A stretch of 64,000 bases of DNA from Polyangiaceae bacterium UTPRO1. GTDB taxonomy: Bacteria > Desulfobacterota > Binatia > UTPRO1. The notes beneath the pieces were generated by a model. The model saw only the letters and a list, made by a program, of their open reading frames with translations, was not told where the DNA came from and ran no database searches. Position 1 is the stretch's first letter. Every line of letters starts with the position of its first letter. A program made the translations under genes and the position numbers. The stretch covers positions 1-64,000 of the forward strand of contig MWST01000043.1 in NCBI GenBank assembly GCA_002050235.1, given 5' to 3'. Positions 47,392 through 56,343 of the stretch are shown piece after piece.

Positions 47392-47504
47392 CTTCGACCG
47401 CTCGGTGCACACTTGCGCGCCTCGGCGGCGAGGCTCGCCTCCAGCACGGCGCCTTGTCGCCAGCCGTGCCGCTCGATCGTGCTGGCATCGAACGCTGTGG
47501 ACAT
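47388..47504 (-). pseudogene. 38-codon ORF, likely N-terminal piece of a broken gene
   Basis: The product starts MSTAFDASTIERHGWRQGAV and ends LAAEARKCAPSGRR at TGA. From memory the GWRQGAVL stretch resembles the start of defence-island proteins that continue with a long domain, absent here. It begins 6 bases after the stop of the ORF upstream. I read it as the surviving 5' end of a gene whose middle was lost. Confidence 0.45.
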
Positions 47505-47510
47505 CGTCGG

Positions 47511-47720
47511 TCAATTCTTCGGCCACTTACGGAGCGCGACGTTGAGCGCAAGGTTCGCCTTGCGCTGTTCGGGAGAGGGCTCCTCGAAGCCGAGCCCGCG
47601 CAGCCGATCTTCGCGAGCCGCCCGGGCACTCTCGGCGTCGTCCTGCAGCGCCTTTGCTTCCGCGAGGACCTCGAGCGGCGGTTTCGCGCCTGCGCGGCGC
47701 TCCGCACCGAGGGCGAGCAC
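47511..47720 (-). CDS. 69-residue unidentified protein or C-terminal fragment
   Basis: GTG 47718-47720 opens 69 codons with strong GC-ending codon use like real genes here. The sequence is highly charged and helical (EDRLRGLGFEEPSPEQRKAN, then LALNVALRKWPKN). The same frame stays open and protein-like for about 25 codons upstream without a start (ending LAQAALAHRLGALRD), so it is probably the end of a longer decayed gene. Function unknown. Confidence 0.4.
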   Translation of the reverse strand: MLALGAERRAGAKPPLEVLAEAKALQDDAESARAAREDRLRGLGFEEPSPEQRKANLALNVALRKWPKN

Positions 47721-47942
47721 GTCGCGAAGGGCGCCCAGCCGGTGAGCGAGCGCGGCCTGCGCGAGGCGGTGCTCGGCACGATCGACTGGCAGGAGCAGCG
47801 GCGGCGGTGGGAGGGGCTGAAGCGGGAAATCAGCACCGCGGCCTGAACAGGCGTTGAGCCGGTCGAGGCCGCGGCAGAGAATGGCGCCCCTTGGAGTCTG
47901 ATGCCGCCGCTAGCCCTACACGCCACCCAACCTGGAGCCCGG

Positions 47943-48137
47943 ATGCCTGACGAGGTCCTGACCATCAAGGAGGTCGCTGCGCTGCTCAAACTCGCGGAGA
48001 AGACCGTCTACGCCATGGCGCAGGCCGGTGAGATTCCGGCTTTCAAGATCCGGGGCCAGTGGCGCATCAAGCGCGCCGACCTGGACCAGTGGATCGAGGA
48101 CCAGAAGGCCGCATCGCGGGACGGGGAGTCGAAGTGA
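47943..48137 (+). CDS. excisionase-family helix-turn-helix protein
   Basis: 64 residues of the HTH_17/excisionase family: LTIKEVAALLKLAEKTVYAMAQAGEIPAFKIRGQWRIKRADLDQWI. A MerR-like winged helix that binds DNA fills the whole protein. The ATG at 47943 has GGAG 6 bases before it. Its stop overlaps the helicase GTG (GTGA). As first gene of the nine-gene operon it could act as regulator of the system, although small HTH proteins of this type also serve as excisionases. Confidence 0.85.
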   Translation: MPDEVLTIKEVAALLKLAEKTVYAMAQAGEIPAFKIRGQWRIKRADLDQWIEDQKAASRDGESK

Positions 48138-51019
48138 CGACGCCGTTCCACGCCAAGTACTGGGCGCACAGCCTTCGCCTCGCGCGCCACGACGGCGTGG
48201 ACGCCATCTTGCGCTCCATCGGCAACGCGCGCGTGGACCTCAACCCGCACCAGGTAGACGCCGCGCTTTTCGCCCTGCGCTCGCCGTACTCGAAGGGCGT
48301 GTTGCTCGCGGACGAGGTCGGCCTCGGCAAGACCATCGAGGCCTCGCTGATCCTCGCGCAGAAATGGGCCGAGCGCCGACGTCGCATCCTGCTCATCGTT
48401 CCTGCGACCTTGCGCAAGCAGTGGCAGGTCGAGCTTGAGGACAAGTTCTTCCTGCCCTCGCTCATCCTCGAAGCGCGCGCGGCGAACGCCCTCGCCAAGA
48501 AGGGCATCACGAACCCGTTCGAGGTCGACGACAAGATCGTCGTTGCGTCGTACCAGTTCGTGTTCGCCAAGCGCGATCTGGTCCGGCAGGTGAACTGGGA
48601 CCTCGTAGTTGTCGACGAGGCGCACCGCCTCCGCAGCATCTACAAGGACACCAAGACCGCCGTGGGCATCGTCGACGCGATCCGGCCCGCGCGGAAGCTG
48701 CTGCTCACCGCGACGCCTCTCCAGAACTCGCTACTCGAGCTCTACGGCCTCGTGGGCATCCTCGACCCGGAGCTGTTCGGCAGCCAAGAGGCGTTCCAAG
48801 CGCAGTTCCTCGCGACCGACGACGTGGAGAAGCGCGATGCCGATCTGCGCAAGCGGCTCCTGCACGTCTGCAAGCGCACTCTGCGTCGGCAGGTGCTCGA
48901 GTACGTCCCCTTCACCAACCGCTTCACCCACACCGCGGACTTCATCCCGTCGAAGGCCGAGGAGCAGCTCTACGAAGAGGTCTCGGCGTACCTGCAGCGC
49001 GAGGTGCTCGTCGCCCTGCCGAACGCTCGCCGCAAGCTGATCACGCTCATCATGCGCAAGCTGCTCGCGTCGTCGTCCGCCGCCATCGGCGCGACGCTCG
49101 CGAAGTTCGTCGAGCGGCTCTCGGACCAGCAGAAGCTCCCGCTGCCGGTCGAGGAGTCGCTGGCGGAGGACTTCGAGTCGATGGCTGAGATCGACGAGGA
49201 GTGGACCGGCGACGACCCGCCACAGACGCCCGAGACCGCGACGGCGACGAGCCCCGAGGCTGCAAGCGAGCTGGCTGATCTCCAGCGGTTCGTGCAGCTC
49301 GCGCAATCGGTCGAGCGCGACTCGAAGGCGACGAAGCTCGTCGAGGTGCTGCCGACCGCGTTCAGGCTCGCGCAGGAGAAGGGTGCCGCGAAGAAAGCCG
49401 TCCTCTTCACCGAGTCGGTGAAGACGCAGGAGTACCTGTTCAAGCTGCTCTCGGACAGCGGCTACGCCGGCCAGATCGTGCTGATGAACGGCTCAAACAA
49501 CGACGAGACTTCCAAGCGCATCTACGCCGAGTGGAAGGCGCGCAACGCCCACCGCTGGGACGACGTATCGTCGGGCTCGAAGAGCGCCGACATGAAGGCC
49601 GCCATCGTCGACGAGTTCCGCGAGCGGGGCACATTGCTCCTCGCGACCGAGTCGGCGGCCGAAGGCGTGAACCTCCAGTTCTGCTCCATCGTCATCAACT
49701 ACGACCTGCCATGGAACCCGCAGCGCATCGAGCAGCGCATCGGTCGTTGCCATCGCTACGGGCAAAAGAGCGATGTCCTGGTCGTGAACTTCCTCAACCG
49801 GAAGAACGAAGCCGACAAGCGCGTATTCGAGCTGCTCGATCAGAAGTTCAACCTGTTCAAGGGCGTCTTCGGCGCGAGCGATGATGTGCTTGGCGCCGTC
49901 GAGAGCGGGGTTGACTTGGAGATGCGCATCGCCGCCATCTACCAAGACTGCCGCACCCCTGAGCAGATCAGGGCCGCATTCGATGCCCTCCAGCTCGAGT
50001 TCGATGAGAAGATCCAGGCGGGCCTCAGCTCGGCCCGGCGTGCGTTCTTGGAGAACTTCGACGCCGAGGTCCACGAGCGGCTCCGTGTCCACAAAGACGC
50101 GGCCAAGCAGTCGCTCGATCAGCGGCAGCGCATGCTGCTCGATCTCGCCAAATTCGGCCTCGATGGCCGCGCGACGTTCGACGAACACGAGCCGCGCTTC
50201 TGGGTGAAGCCTGATGGCACACCGGAGGCGCAGCGCTACCACCTCGAGTGGCAGCGCGCCGAGGCGCTGGGTGACGCCTTCTTCCGCGTGGACCACCCGC
50301 TCGCCCACGAGCTGATCGAGAAGGCGGCAGCGCAGGACACACCGGTTGCCGAGGTGGTCTTCGACTACGAGCCGCACGCGAGCGCCCTCGAACGCTACCG
50401 AGGGACGTCCGGTTGGCTGGAGGTCAGCAAGCTCACGGCCGAGGCCGTGGGCCGGAGCGACGAGTTCTTGCTCCTCGCAGCCTGCGACGCCGAGGGCAAG
50501 CACCTCGCGCCGGACATCGCCGCGAAGCTGTTCTTGCTCTCGGGCCGCGTCTCGGGCACGGAGCCGAGCGAGGTGCCCAGCGTCTTGACCGGGATCCGTG
50601 ATGAGCTGCGCGACTTCTGCGTGCAGGATCTTCAAGGGCGCAACGAGGAGTTCTTCCACGAGGAGGAGGACAAGCTCGACCGATGGGCCGAGGACGTGAA
50701 GTTCGGGCTCGAGCGCGAGCTGCGCGAGCTCGACACGCAGATCAAGGCGGCCAAGAAGGCCTCAAAGTCCGTGGTTGCCCTCGCGGAGAAGCTCGAAGCC
50801 CAGAAGACGGTCAAGGCGCTCGAGGCGAAGCGCAACACGAAGCGCCGCCAGCTCTTCGATGCGCAGGATGAAGTGGCCAAGCGGCGCGACGCGCTCATCG
50901 AGGAGATCGAGCAGCAGCTCCAGACCAAGACCAGCGTAGTAAAGGTCTTTACGCTGCGGTGGACGCTGACGAGCGATGCAGCAGATATGGCGAAGTTTCC
51001 ACATTTGGAGGGGGCATGA
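48134..51019 (+). CDS. SNF2-family DEAD/DEAH helicase
   Basis: 961 residues. Walker A ADEVGLGKT is at 59-67, DEAH at 161-164, TATPLQN follows, and the second lobe has LLLATESAAEGVNLQFCSIVINYDLPWNPQRIEQRIGRCHRYGQ. This is the RapA/HepA-like branch of SNF2 translocases. A long C-terminal part (about 600-961) ends in a charged coiled coil (ELRELDTQIKAAKKASKSV, ALEAKRNTKRRQLFDAQDEV). It probably translocates on DNA and works with the methyltransferase or nuclease of the same operon. GTG start overlaps the HTH stop; stop overlaps the KilA-N start. Confidence 0.92.
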   Translation: MTTPFHAKYWAHSLRLARHDGVDAILRSIGNARVDLNPHQVDAALFALRSPYSKGVLLADEVGLGKTIEASLILAQKWAERRRRILLIVPATLRKQWQVELEDKFFLPSLILEARAANALAKKGITNPFEVDDKIVVASYQFVFAKRDLVRQVNWDLVVVDEAHRLRSIYKDTKTAVGIVDAIRPARKLLLTATPLQNSLLELYGLVGILDPELFGSQEAFQAQFLATDDVEKRDADLRKRLLHVCKRTLRRQVLEYVPFTNRFTHTADFIPSKAEEQLYEEVSAYLQREVLVALPNARRKLITLIMRKLLASSSAAIGATLAKFVERLSDQQKLPLPVEESLAEDFESMAEIDEEWTGDDPPQTPETATATSPEAASELADLQRFVQLAQSVERDSKATKLVEVLPTAFRLAQEKGAAKKAVLFTESVKTQEYLFKLLSDSGYAGQIVLMNGSNNDETSKRIYAEWKARNAHRWDDVSSGSKSADMKAAIVDEFRERGTLLLATESAAEGVNLQFCSIVINYDLPWNPQRIEQRIGRCHRYGQKSDVLVVNFLNRKNEADKRVFELLDQKFNLFKGVFGASDDVLGAVESGVDLEMRIAAIYQDCRTPEQIRAAFDALQLEFDEKIQAGLSSARRAFLENFDAEVHERLRVHKDAAKQSLDQRQRMLLDLAKFGLDGRATFDEHEPRFWVKPDGTPEAQRYHLEWQRAEALGDAFFRVDHPLAHELIEKAAAQDTPVAEVVFDYEPHASALERYRGTSGWLEVSKLTAEAVGRSDEFLLLAACDAEGKHLAPDIAAKLFLLSGRVSGTEPSEVPSVLTGIRDELRDFCVQDLQGRNEEFFHEEEDKLDRWAEDVKFGLERELRELDTQIKAAKKASKSVVALAEKLEAQKTVKALEAKRNTKRRQLFDAQDEVAKRRDALIEEIEQQLQTKTSVVKVFTLRWTLTSDAADMAKFPHLEGA

Positions 51020-51852
51020 GCCAGCCGAAGAGCCGCAGTATCGTCGTTCAGGGCACCACGGTCGGCGTCACGCGGCGAGGGGAGGACGACTTCATCTCTA
51101 TTACCGACATGCTGAAGGCCAAGGACGGCGATTTCTTCATCGCCGACTGGCTCCGCAACCGCAACACCGTGGAATTCCTTGGTGTTTGGGAGCGCGTTCA
51201 CAATCCGGACTTTAATTATGGCGGATTCGCCACAATTGCGGGCCAGGTCGGGCTGAACAGCTACAAGCTGAGCGTCAAGGACTGGGTCGAGAAGACCGGC
51301 GCCATCGGCCTGCGGGCGAGCGCAGGCCGCTACGGCGGCACCTACGCACACCCCGACATCGCGTTCGAGTTCGCGATGTGGATCAGCCCGGAGTTCAAGG
51401 TCTATCTGGTGCAGGAGTTCCGTCGTCTGAAGACGGAGGAGGCCGCGCGCGAGTCTCGCGAGTGGAGCTTCCAGCGCACGCTGGCAAAGGTGAACTACCG
51501 CATCCACACCGACGCCATCCAGGAGCACCTGATCCCGCGTGAGCTGACAAAGGCGCAGATCCAGTTCGTCTACGCCTCCGAGGCGGACCTCTTGAACGTC
51601 GCCCTGTTCGGAAAGACTGCTGCGGAATGGCGCAAGGAGAACCCGAAGCTCCCCGGCAACATGCGCGATCACGCCACGCTCGAGCAGCTCGTCGTGCTCT
51701 CGAACCTCGAGAGCCTCAACTCGGTGCTCATCCAGCAGGGGCTGCCCGCGAGCGAGCGCCTCCAGCAGCTCAACGCGATCGCGATCGTGCAGGTGCGCTC
51801 GCTCCTATCCTCTGCGGCGGTGAAGCGACTGCCTTTGGGGAAGAAGCAGTGA
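51016..51852 (+). CDS. KilA-N domain protein
   Basis: 278 residues. The KilA-N fold covers about 10-115, with FISITDMLKAKDGDFFIADWLRNRNTVEFLGVWE and GGTYAHPDIAFEFAMWISPEFKVYLVQEF. KilA-N is a DNA-binding domain of phages and DNA viruses, and it also turns up in bacterial defence loci. The C-terminal part is helical and unassigned. It sits between the helicase and the methyltransferase with 4-bp overlaps on both sides. A role in DNA recognition or in controlling the methyltransferase is inferred, not shown. Confidence 0.88.
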   Translation: MSQPKSRSIVVQGTTVGVTRRGEDDFISITDMLKAKDGDFFIADWLRNRNTVEFLGVWERVHNPDFNYGGFATIAGQVGLNSYKLSVKDWVEKTGAIGLRASAGRYGGTYAHPDIAFEFAMWISPEFKVYLVQEFRRLKTEEAARESREWSFQRTLAKVNYRIHTDAIQEHLIPRELTKAQIQFVYASEADLLNVALFGKTAAEWRKENPKLPGNMRDHATLEQLVVLSNLESLNSVLIQQGLPASERLQQLNAIAIVQVRSLLSSAAVKRLPLGKKQ

Positions 51853-53567
51853 CGAACCGACTGAGACGACTGGAGCTGACCTGGATTGGCAAGGAAGACC
51901 GGCCCCGCCTCGAGCCGCGCATTTTGCTCGAGCAGCCGGAATTTTCCTACGCGAAGCGCGTCTCGGACGAAGACATTTTTGATAACCGGCTGATCCACGG
52001 CGACAACCTGCTCGCGCTGAAGGCGCTGGAGCAGGAGTTCACCGGCAAGGTGAAGTGCGTCTTCATCGACCCTCCGTACAACACGGGCAGCGCGTTCGAG
52101 CACTACGACGATGGTCTTGAGCACTCGATCTGGCTTTCGTTGATGCGTGATCGTCTGGAACTGCTCCGCGCGCTGTTGGCGCCCGACGGTTCGATCTGGA
52201 TCACGATCGACGATCGGGAAATGCCGTATCTTCGAGTACTGCTCGACGAGGTCTTCGGTCGCCCGTCGTTTGTCGCGCAGAACGTCTGGCAAAAGCGCTA
52301 CTCGCGAGACAACAACTCCGCGATCGGCGACGTTCATGACTACGTGATTTGCTATGCCATCGACCCCGAGCGCTTCAAGGCGAATCGGAATCTCGTGGCA
52401 CCTGATGCCAAAACGGCGTCGGCGTACCGGAACCCGAACAATGATCCGCGAGGGCCATGGCGCCTGGTTCCGATGACGGGAGCGGGGCTACGCACGAATC
52501 AGCAGTACGCCGTGACGACGCCGAGTGGCAAGGTCATTTACCCGCCCGAGGGGCGGCATTGGAGCGTCCTGGAGCCGAAGTTCCTCGACCTTGTGGCTCA
52601 GGGTAAAGTCTTCTTTGGCAAAAATGGGGACTCCCAGCCAGGGCTCCTTCGCTACTTCTCGGAGGTAGAAGGCCTCGTACCGTGGACTTGGTGGCCGCAC
52701 GACGAGGTTGGCCACACCGACGAGTCCAAGAAGGAGATCCACACGCTGTTCGGTAAGGACAACGCGTTCGACACGCCGAAACCCGAGCGCTTACTTCAGC
52801 GCGTTCTTCACATCGCGACGAACCCCGGCGACCTTGTGCTCGACTCGTTCCTCGGCTCCGGTACGACTGCTGCCGTCGCTCACAAGATGGGAAGACGCTG
52901 GATCGGCATCGAGGTCGGCGACCACGCCACCACGCACTGCGCACCGCGCCTCAAGAAGGTCGTAGGGGGCGAAGATCCGGGCGGTATCACCGAGGCGGTT
53001 GGCTGGAAGGGCGGTGGCGGCTTCCGCTTCTTCAAGCTCGCGCCCTCGCTCCTCGAGAAGGACAAGTGGGGCAACTGGATCGTCAGCAAGCAGTACAACC
53101 CCGAGATGCTCGCCGAGGCGATGTGCAAGCTCGAAGGCTTCCGCTACGCACCGGACCGCGAGGCGTTCTGGAACCACGGCCACTCGACCGAGCGGGACTT
53201 CATCTACGTCACCACCCAAAACCTGAGCTACGACCAGCTCCGCTTCCTCAGCGACCAGGTCGGCCCCGAGCGCACGCTGCTCATCTGCTGCGGTGCCTTC
53301 CGCGGCAAGCCCGACTTCCCGAACCTCACGGTGAAGAAGATCCCCCAGGCCGTGCTCACCCGCTGCGAGTGGGGCCGAGACGACTACAGCCTGAACGTGC
53401 GCGAGCAGGCGCCCGTCGTTGCCGTGGAAGAGGCGAAGGCCGCGGCGTCGTCCGGCAACGGCACGAAGACCAAGGCCGGCGGGCGCCGCAAGAAGGCCAC
53501 GCCGGTGCAAGCACTCTCGCTGTTCGCCGGGATCGAGCCCTCGACAGGAACGCCGAGCAAGGGATGA
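51849..53567 (+). CDS. type III-like DNA adenine methyltransferase (Mod-type, beta class)
   Basis: 572 residues. DPPYNTG (74-80) precedes the SAM motif LDSFLGSGTTAAVAH (about 333-347), the order of beta-class N6-adenine or N4-cytosine methyltransferases such as type III Mod. A variable target region lies between (about 120-300). GTG start overlaps the KilA-N stop and the stop overlaps the restriction subunit start. It probably marks host DNA for self-recognition. The C-terminal 60 residues are Lys- and Ala-rich with no domain call. The methylated sequence is unknown. Confidence 0.92.
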   Translation: MTNRLRRLELTWIGKEDRPRLEPRILLEQPEFSYAKRVSDEDIFDNRLIHGDNLLALKALEQEFTGKVKCVFIDPPYNTGSAFEHYDDGLEHSIWLSLMRDRLELLRALLAPDGSIWITIDDREMPYLRVLLDEVFGRPSFVAQNVWQKRYSRDNNSAIGDVHDYVICYAIDPERFKANRNLVAPDAKTASAYRNPNNDPRGPWRLVPMTGAGLRTNQQYAVTTPSGKVIYPPEGRHWSVLEPKFLDLVAQGKVFFGKNGDSQPGLLRYFSEVEGLVPWTWWPHDEVGHTDESKKEIHTLFGKDNAFDTPKPERLLQRVLHIATNPGDLVLDSFLGSGTTAAVAHKMGRRWIGIEVGDHATTHCAPRLKKVVGGEDPGGITEAVGWKGGGGFRFFKLAPSLLEKDKWGNWIVSKQYNPEMLAEAMCKLEGFRYAPDREAFWNHGHSTERDFIYVTTQNLSYDQLRFLSDQVGPERTLLICCGAFRGKPDFPNLTVKKIPQAVLTRCEWGRDDYSLNVREQAPVVAVEEAKAAASSGNGTKTKAGGRRKKATPVQALSLFAGIEPSTGTPSKG

Positions 53568-56338
53568 CCAGCCGTCACGTGAGCAGCATCGCCGGGCGTC
53601 TCTCTCTTCGCTCCCCACAGCGGAGATCTCTCGAGATCCTCGACCGCGTCATGGAGATCGCCCGGCCGCACAAGTTGAAGAAGGCGGGTGGTGACCTCAA
53701 GTCGGCGCTCGATGTCATCCGCTCGAAGTTTCCGTCGGTGGAGGACTTCGAGCACGCGTTCCCGAGCCTGTGCTTCGCCCTCGCTACCGGCGTCGGCAAG
53801 ACGCGGCTCATGGGCGCGTTCATCACGTACCTGCACCTCGCGCACGGCATCCGGCACTTCTTCGTGTTGGCGCCGAACCTCACCATCTACAACAAGCTCC
53901 TCGCCGACTTCACGCCGAACACCCCGAAGTACGTGTTCCAGGGGATCGCCGAGTTCGCGGTGAAGGCCCCGACGCTGGTGACCGGCGAGAACTTCGAGCA
54001 GAAGCCGCAGGTGCTGGACCTGTTCGAGCGCGACGACGTCGTGGTCAACATCTTCAACATCGCGAAGTTCAACGAGAAGACGAAGAGCGCCGACGAGGAG
54101 GGCAAGAAGACGCTCAAGGTGCGTCGGCTCTCCGAGTTTCTCGGACAGTCGTATTTCGACTACCTCGCGGGTCTCGACGACCTCGTGCTCATCATGGACG
54201 AGGCGCACCGCTATCGCGCCGACACCAGCGCAAAGTCGATCGAGGAGCTGAAGCCCGTGCTCGGCATCGAGCTCACGGCGACTCCGCAGATCGAGGCTGG
54301 CAAGAAGTCGTCGCGCTTCAAGAACGTCATCTACGACTACCCGCTCGCGAAGGCGATGCAGGACGGCTACGTGAAGGAGCCTGCCGTCGCGACGCGCGCG
54401 AACTTCGACCCGAAGTCGATGAGCAAGGAGGCGCTCGAGCTGCTCAAGCTCGAAGACGGCGTGCGCGTCCACGAGTCGGTAAAGGTCGACCTCGACGTCT
54501 ACGCGCAGCAGAACGGTGTGCGGAAGGTCAAGCCGTTCATGCTGGTCATCGCGGAGAACACCGACCACGCGAACGAGCTGGTGAAGCTCATCGAGGGCGA
54601 GACGTTCTTCGACGGCCGCTACAGGGGCCGCGTCATTCAGGTCCACTCCGGGCAGAAGGGCGCGGAGAAGGACGAGAACATCGAGAAGTTGCTCTCGGTC
54701 GAGCGCACGGACTCGGAGACGGAGATCGTCGTCCACGTCAACATGCTCAAGGAGGGCTGGGACGTCACCAACCTCTACACCATCGTCCCTCTTCGCACGG
54801 CCGCCGCGCGCACGCTGGTCGAGCAGTCGATCGGCCGTGGCCTGCGCCTTCCGTATGGCAAGCGCACCGGCGTCGCCGCCGTCGACCGCCTGACCATCGT
54901 CGCGCACGACCGCTTCCAGGACATCGTCGACGAAGCGAAGAAGGGCGGCTACTCGTTCAGCACGGTGAACATCGGCACCGACGTCGACGAGATGCCGAAG
55001 CAGACCGTCGTGGTCGCTCCCTCGTTCGAGACCGCGCTCGGCATCACCCCGGTGGCGCCCGAGTCGACGCCCACCCTGGCGGCCCCGAGCCCCGGCGTGA
55101 AGCCTGCAGCGCCCACACCTGCCGCACCGCCGAAGTTCACGAAGCCCGAGGAGATCGCGGCGGCCAAAGCGACCATCGAGGCCATCGCGAAGGTCGTGCG
55201 CGATCCCGAGCTCGCTCCGACGCCCAAGGCGCTCGAGAGCGACGAGGTGCAATCGATGCTCGTCGAGGTCGTGAAGGACAAGCTCTCGGGCGGCCAGCCC
55301 ACGATGTATCCGGACATCGGCAAGCTGACCGACGCCCAGCTCGTGCGGGTCGTGCGCGAGGCGACCGCCGTCTACAACGCGCTCACCATCGCCATCCCGC
55401 GCGTCATCGTGCTGCCCAAGGGCGTCGTGCGGGCGGGCTTCCGCGACTTCTCCCTGGATCTTTCGTCGTTCCGGCTCCAGCCGGTCTCGCAGGAGATCCT
55501 CGTCCGGCATCTCGAGAGCGGTGCCGAGCACGTCATCGGCGCGCTCGAAGGAGGCGTCGAGGAAGCGCGGCTCGAGGATTACGTCGTGCGCGGCCTCATC
55601 GACTTCGACGACGTAAACTACGACGAGCAGGCCGACCTGCTCTACAAGCTTGCCGACGAGGTCGTCACGCACCTCCGCTCGTACCTCAAGGACGACGACG
55701 AGGTTCGCAACGTCCTCATCTTTCACGCGAAGCAGATCGCCGACCTCGTTCACACGCAGATGCAGCCGCACGCGTGGGAGGAGGCATCGTCCTACGAGAC
55801 CGTGGTGAGCCAGGGCTTCTCCGACGTGCGCGCGCAGGCCTTCGCGGCGCCTGCAGGCGAGGTCGTGCGCCAGTACGACACGCCGATCGACAGCAAGGTC
55901 GACATCCGCAAGATGCTCTTCGGCGGCTTCAAGAAGTGCCTCTATCCGACGCAGAAGTTCGACTCGGACACGGAGCGCCGCTTCACCGTCGTCATCGAGA
56001 AGGACAAGACCGTCATCAAGTGGTTCAAGCCCGGCAAGGGCGTCTTCCAGATCCGCTACTCGAACGACGCCGACTACGAGCCCGACTTCGTCGTCGAGGC
56101 CGCGACCGAGAAGCTGATCTGCGAGCCCAAGGGCGCCGACCGCATGCAGGACCCGGTCGTCCTCGCCAAGGCCCGCGCGGCGGCGACCTGGTGCAAGCAC
56201 GCCAGCGCGCACGAGAAGGCGAATCACGGCAAGCCGTGGCGCTACCTGCTCATCCCGCACGACGCCATCGCCGACAACATGACCCTCGACGGGCTCGCCA
56301 AGCAGTTCACGTTCGCCGCGCCCGAGGAGGGGAAGTAG
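53564..56338 (+). CDS. DEAD/DEAH restriction subunit with PD-(D/E)xK-like end
   Basis: 924 residues, type III Res-like. Walker A ALATGVGKTRLM is at 73-84, DEAH at 212-215, ELTATPQ, then VHVNMLKEGWDVTNLYTIVPLR and EQSIGRGLRLPYG for the second lobe. A Pro/Ala linker (about 505-540) leads to a C-terminal part where YEPDFVVE and ICEPKG (about 840-857) match the PD...ExK metal site of endonucleases. It would cut DNA lacking the methylation set by the preceding gene. It is followed 5 bases later by the PHP-ATPase gene. No damage to motifs is seen. Confidence 0.9.
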   Translation: MTSRHVSSIAGRLSLRSPQRRSLEILDRVMEIARPHKLKKAGGDLKSALDVIRSKFPSVEDFEHAFPSLCFALATGVGKTRLMGAFITYLHLAHGIRHFFVLAPNLTIYNKLLADFTPNTPKYVFQGIAEFAVKAPTLVTGENFEQKPQVLDLFERDDVVVNIFNIAKFNEKTKSADEEGKKTLKVRRLSEFLGQSYFDYLAGLDDLVLIMDEAHRYRADTSAKSIEELKPVLGIELTATPQIEAGKKSSRFKNVIYDYPLAKAMQDGYVKEPAVATRANFDPKSMSKEALELLKLEDGVRVHESVKVDLDVYAQQNGVRKVKPFMLVIAENTDHANELVKLIEGETFFDGRYRGRVIQVHSGQKGAEKDENIEKLLSVERTDSETEIVVHVNMLKEGWDVTNLYTIVPLRTAAARTLVEQSIGRGLRLPYGKRTGVAAVDRLTIVAHDRFQDIVDEAKKGGYSFSTVNIGTDVDEMPKQTVVVAPSFETALGITPVAPESTPTLAAPSPGVKPAAPTPAAPPKFTKPEEIAAAKATIEAIAKVVRDPELAPTPKALESDEVQSMLVEVVKDKLSGGQPTMYPDIGKLTDAQLVRVVREATAVYNALTIAIPRVIVLPKGVVRAGFRDFSLDLSSFRLQPVSQEILVRHLESGAEHVIGALEGGVEEARLEDYVVRGLIDFDDVNYDEQADLLYKLADEVVTHLRSYLKDDDEVRNVLIFHAKQIADLVHTQMQPHAWEEASSYETVVSQGFSDVRAQAFAAPAGEVVRQYDTPIDSKVDIRKMLFGGFKKCLYPTQKFDSDTERRFTVVIEKDKTVIKWFKPGKGVFQIRYSNDADYEPDFVVEAATEKLICEPKGADRMQDPVVLAKARAAATWCKHASAHEKANHGKPWRYLLIPHDAIADNMTLDGLAKQFTFAAPEEGK

Positions 56339-56343
56339 CCACG

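Noticed and set aside
47454..47846. 130-codon plus-strand ORF across the island border
   Set aside because: The minus-strand frames over the same bases read more like real protein and have linked starts and stops. The plus frame lacks a ribosome site and any motif.
47943..53567. DISARM or BREX identification
   Set aside because: SNF2 helicase and methyltransferase recall DISARM, but no DUF1998 or PLD gene is present. No PglZ phosphatase or BrxC-like ATPase for BREX is seen either.
53384..56260. 958-codon minus-strand ORF opposite the methyltransferase and restriction genes
   Set aside because: Very long antisense frames are common at this GC content. The sequence is Arg/Leu/Val/Asp-rich without domains, and the plus strand encodes clear helicase motifs.
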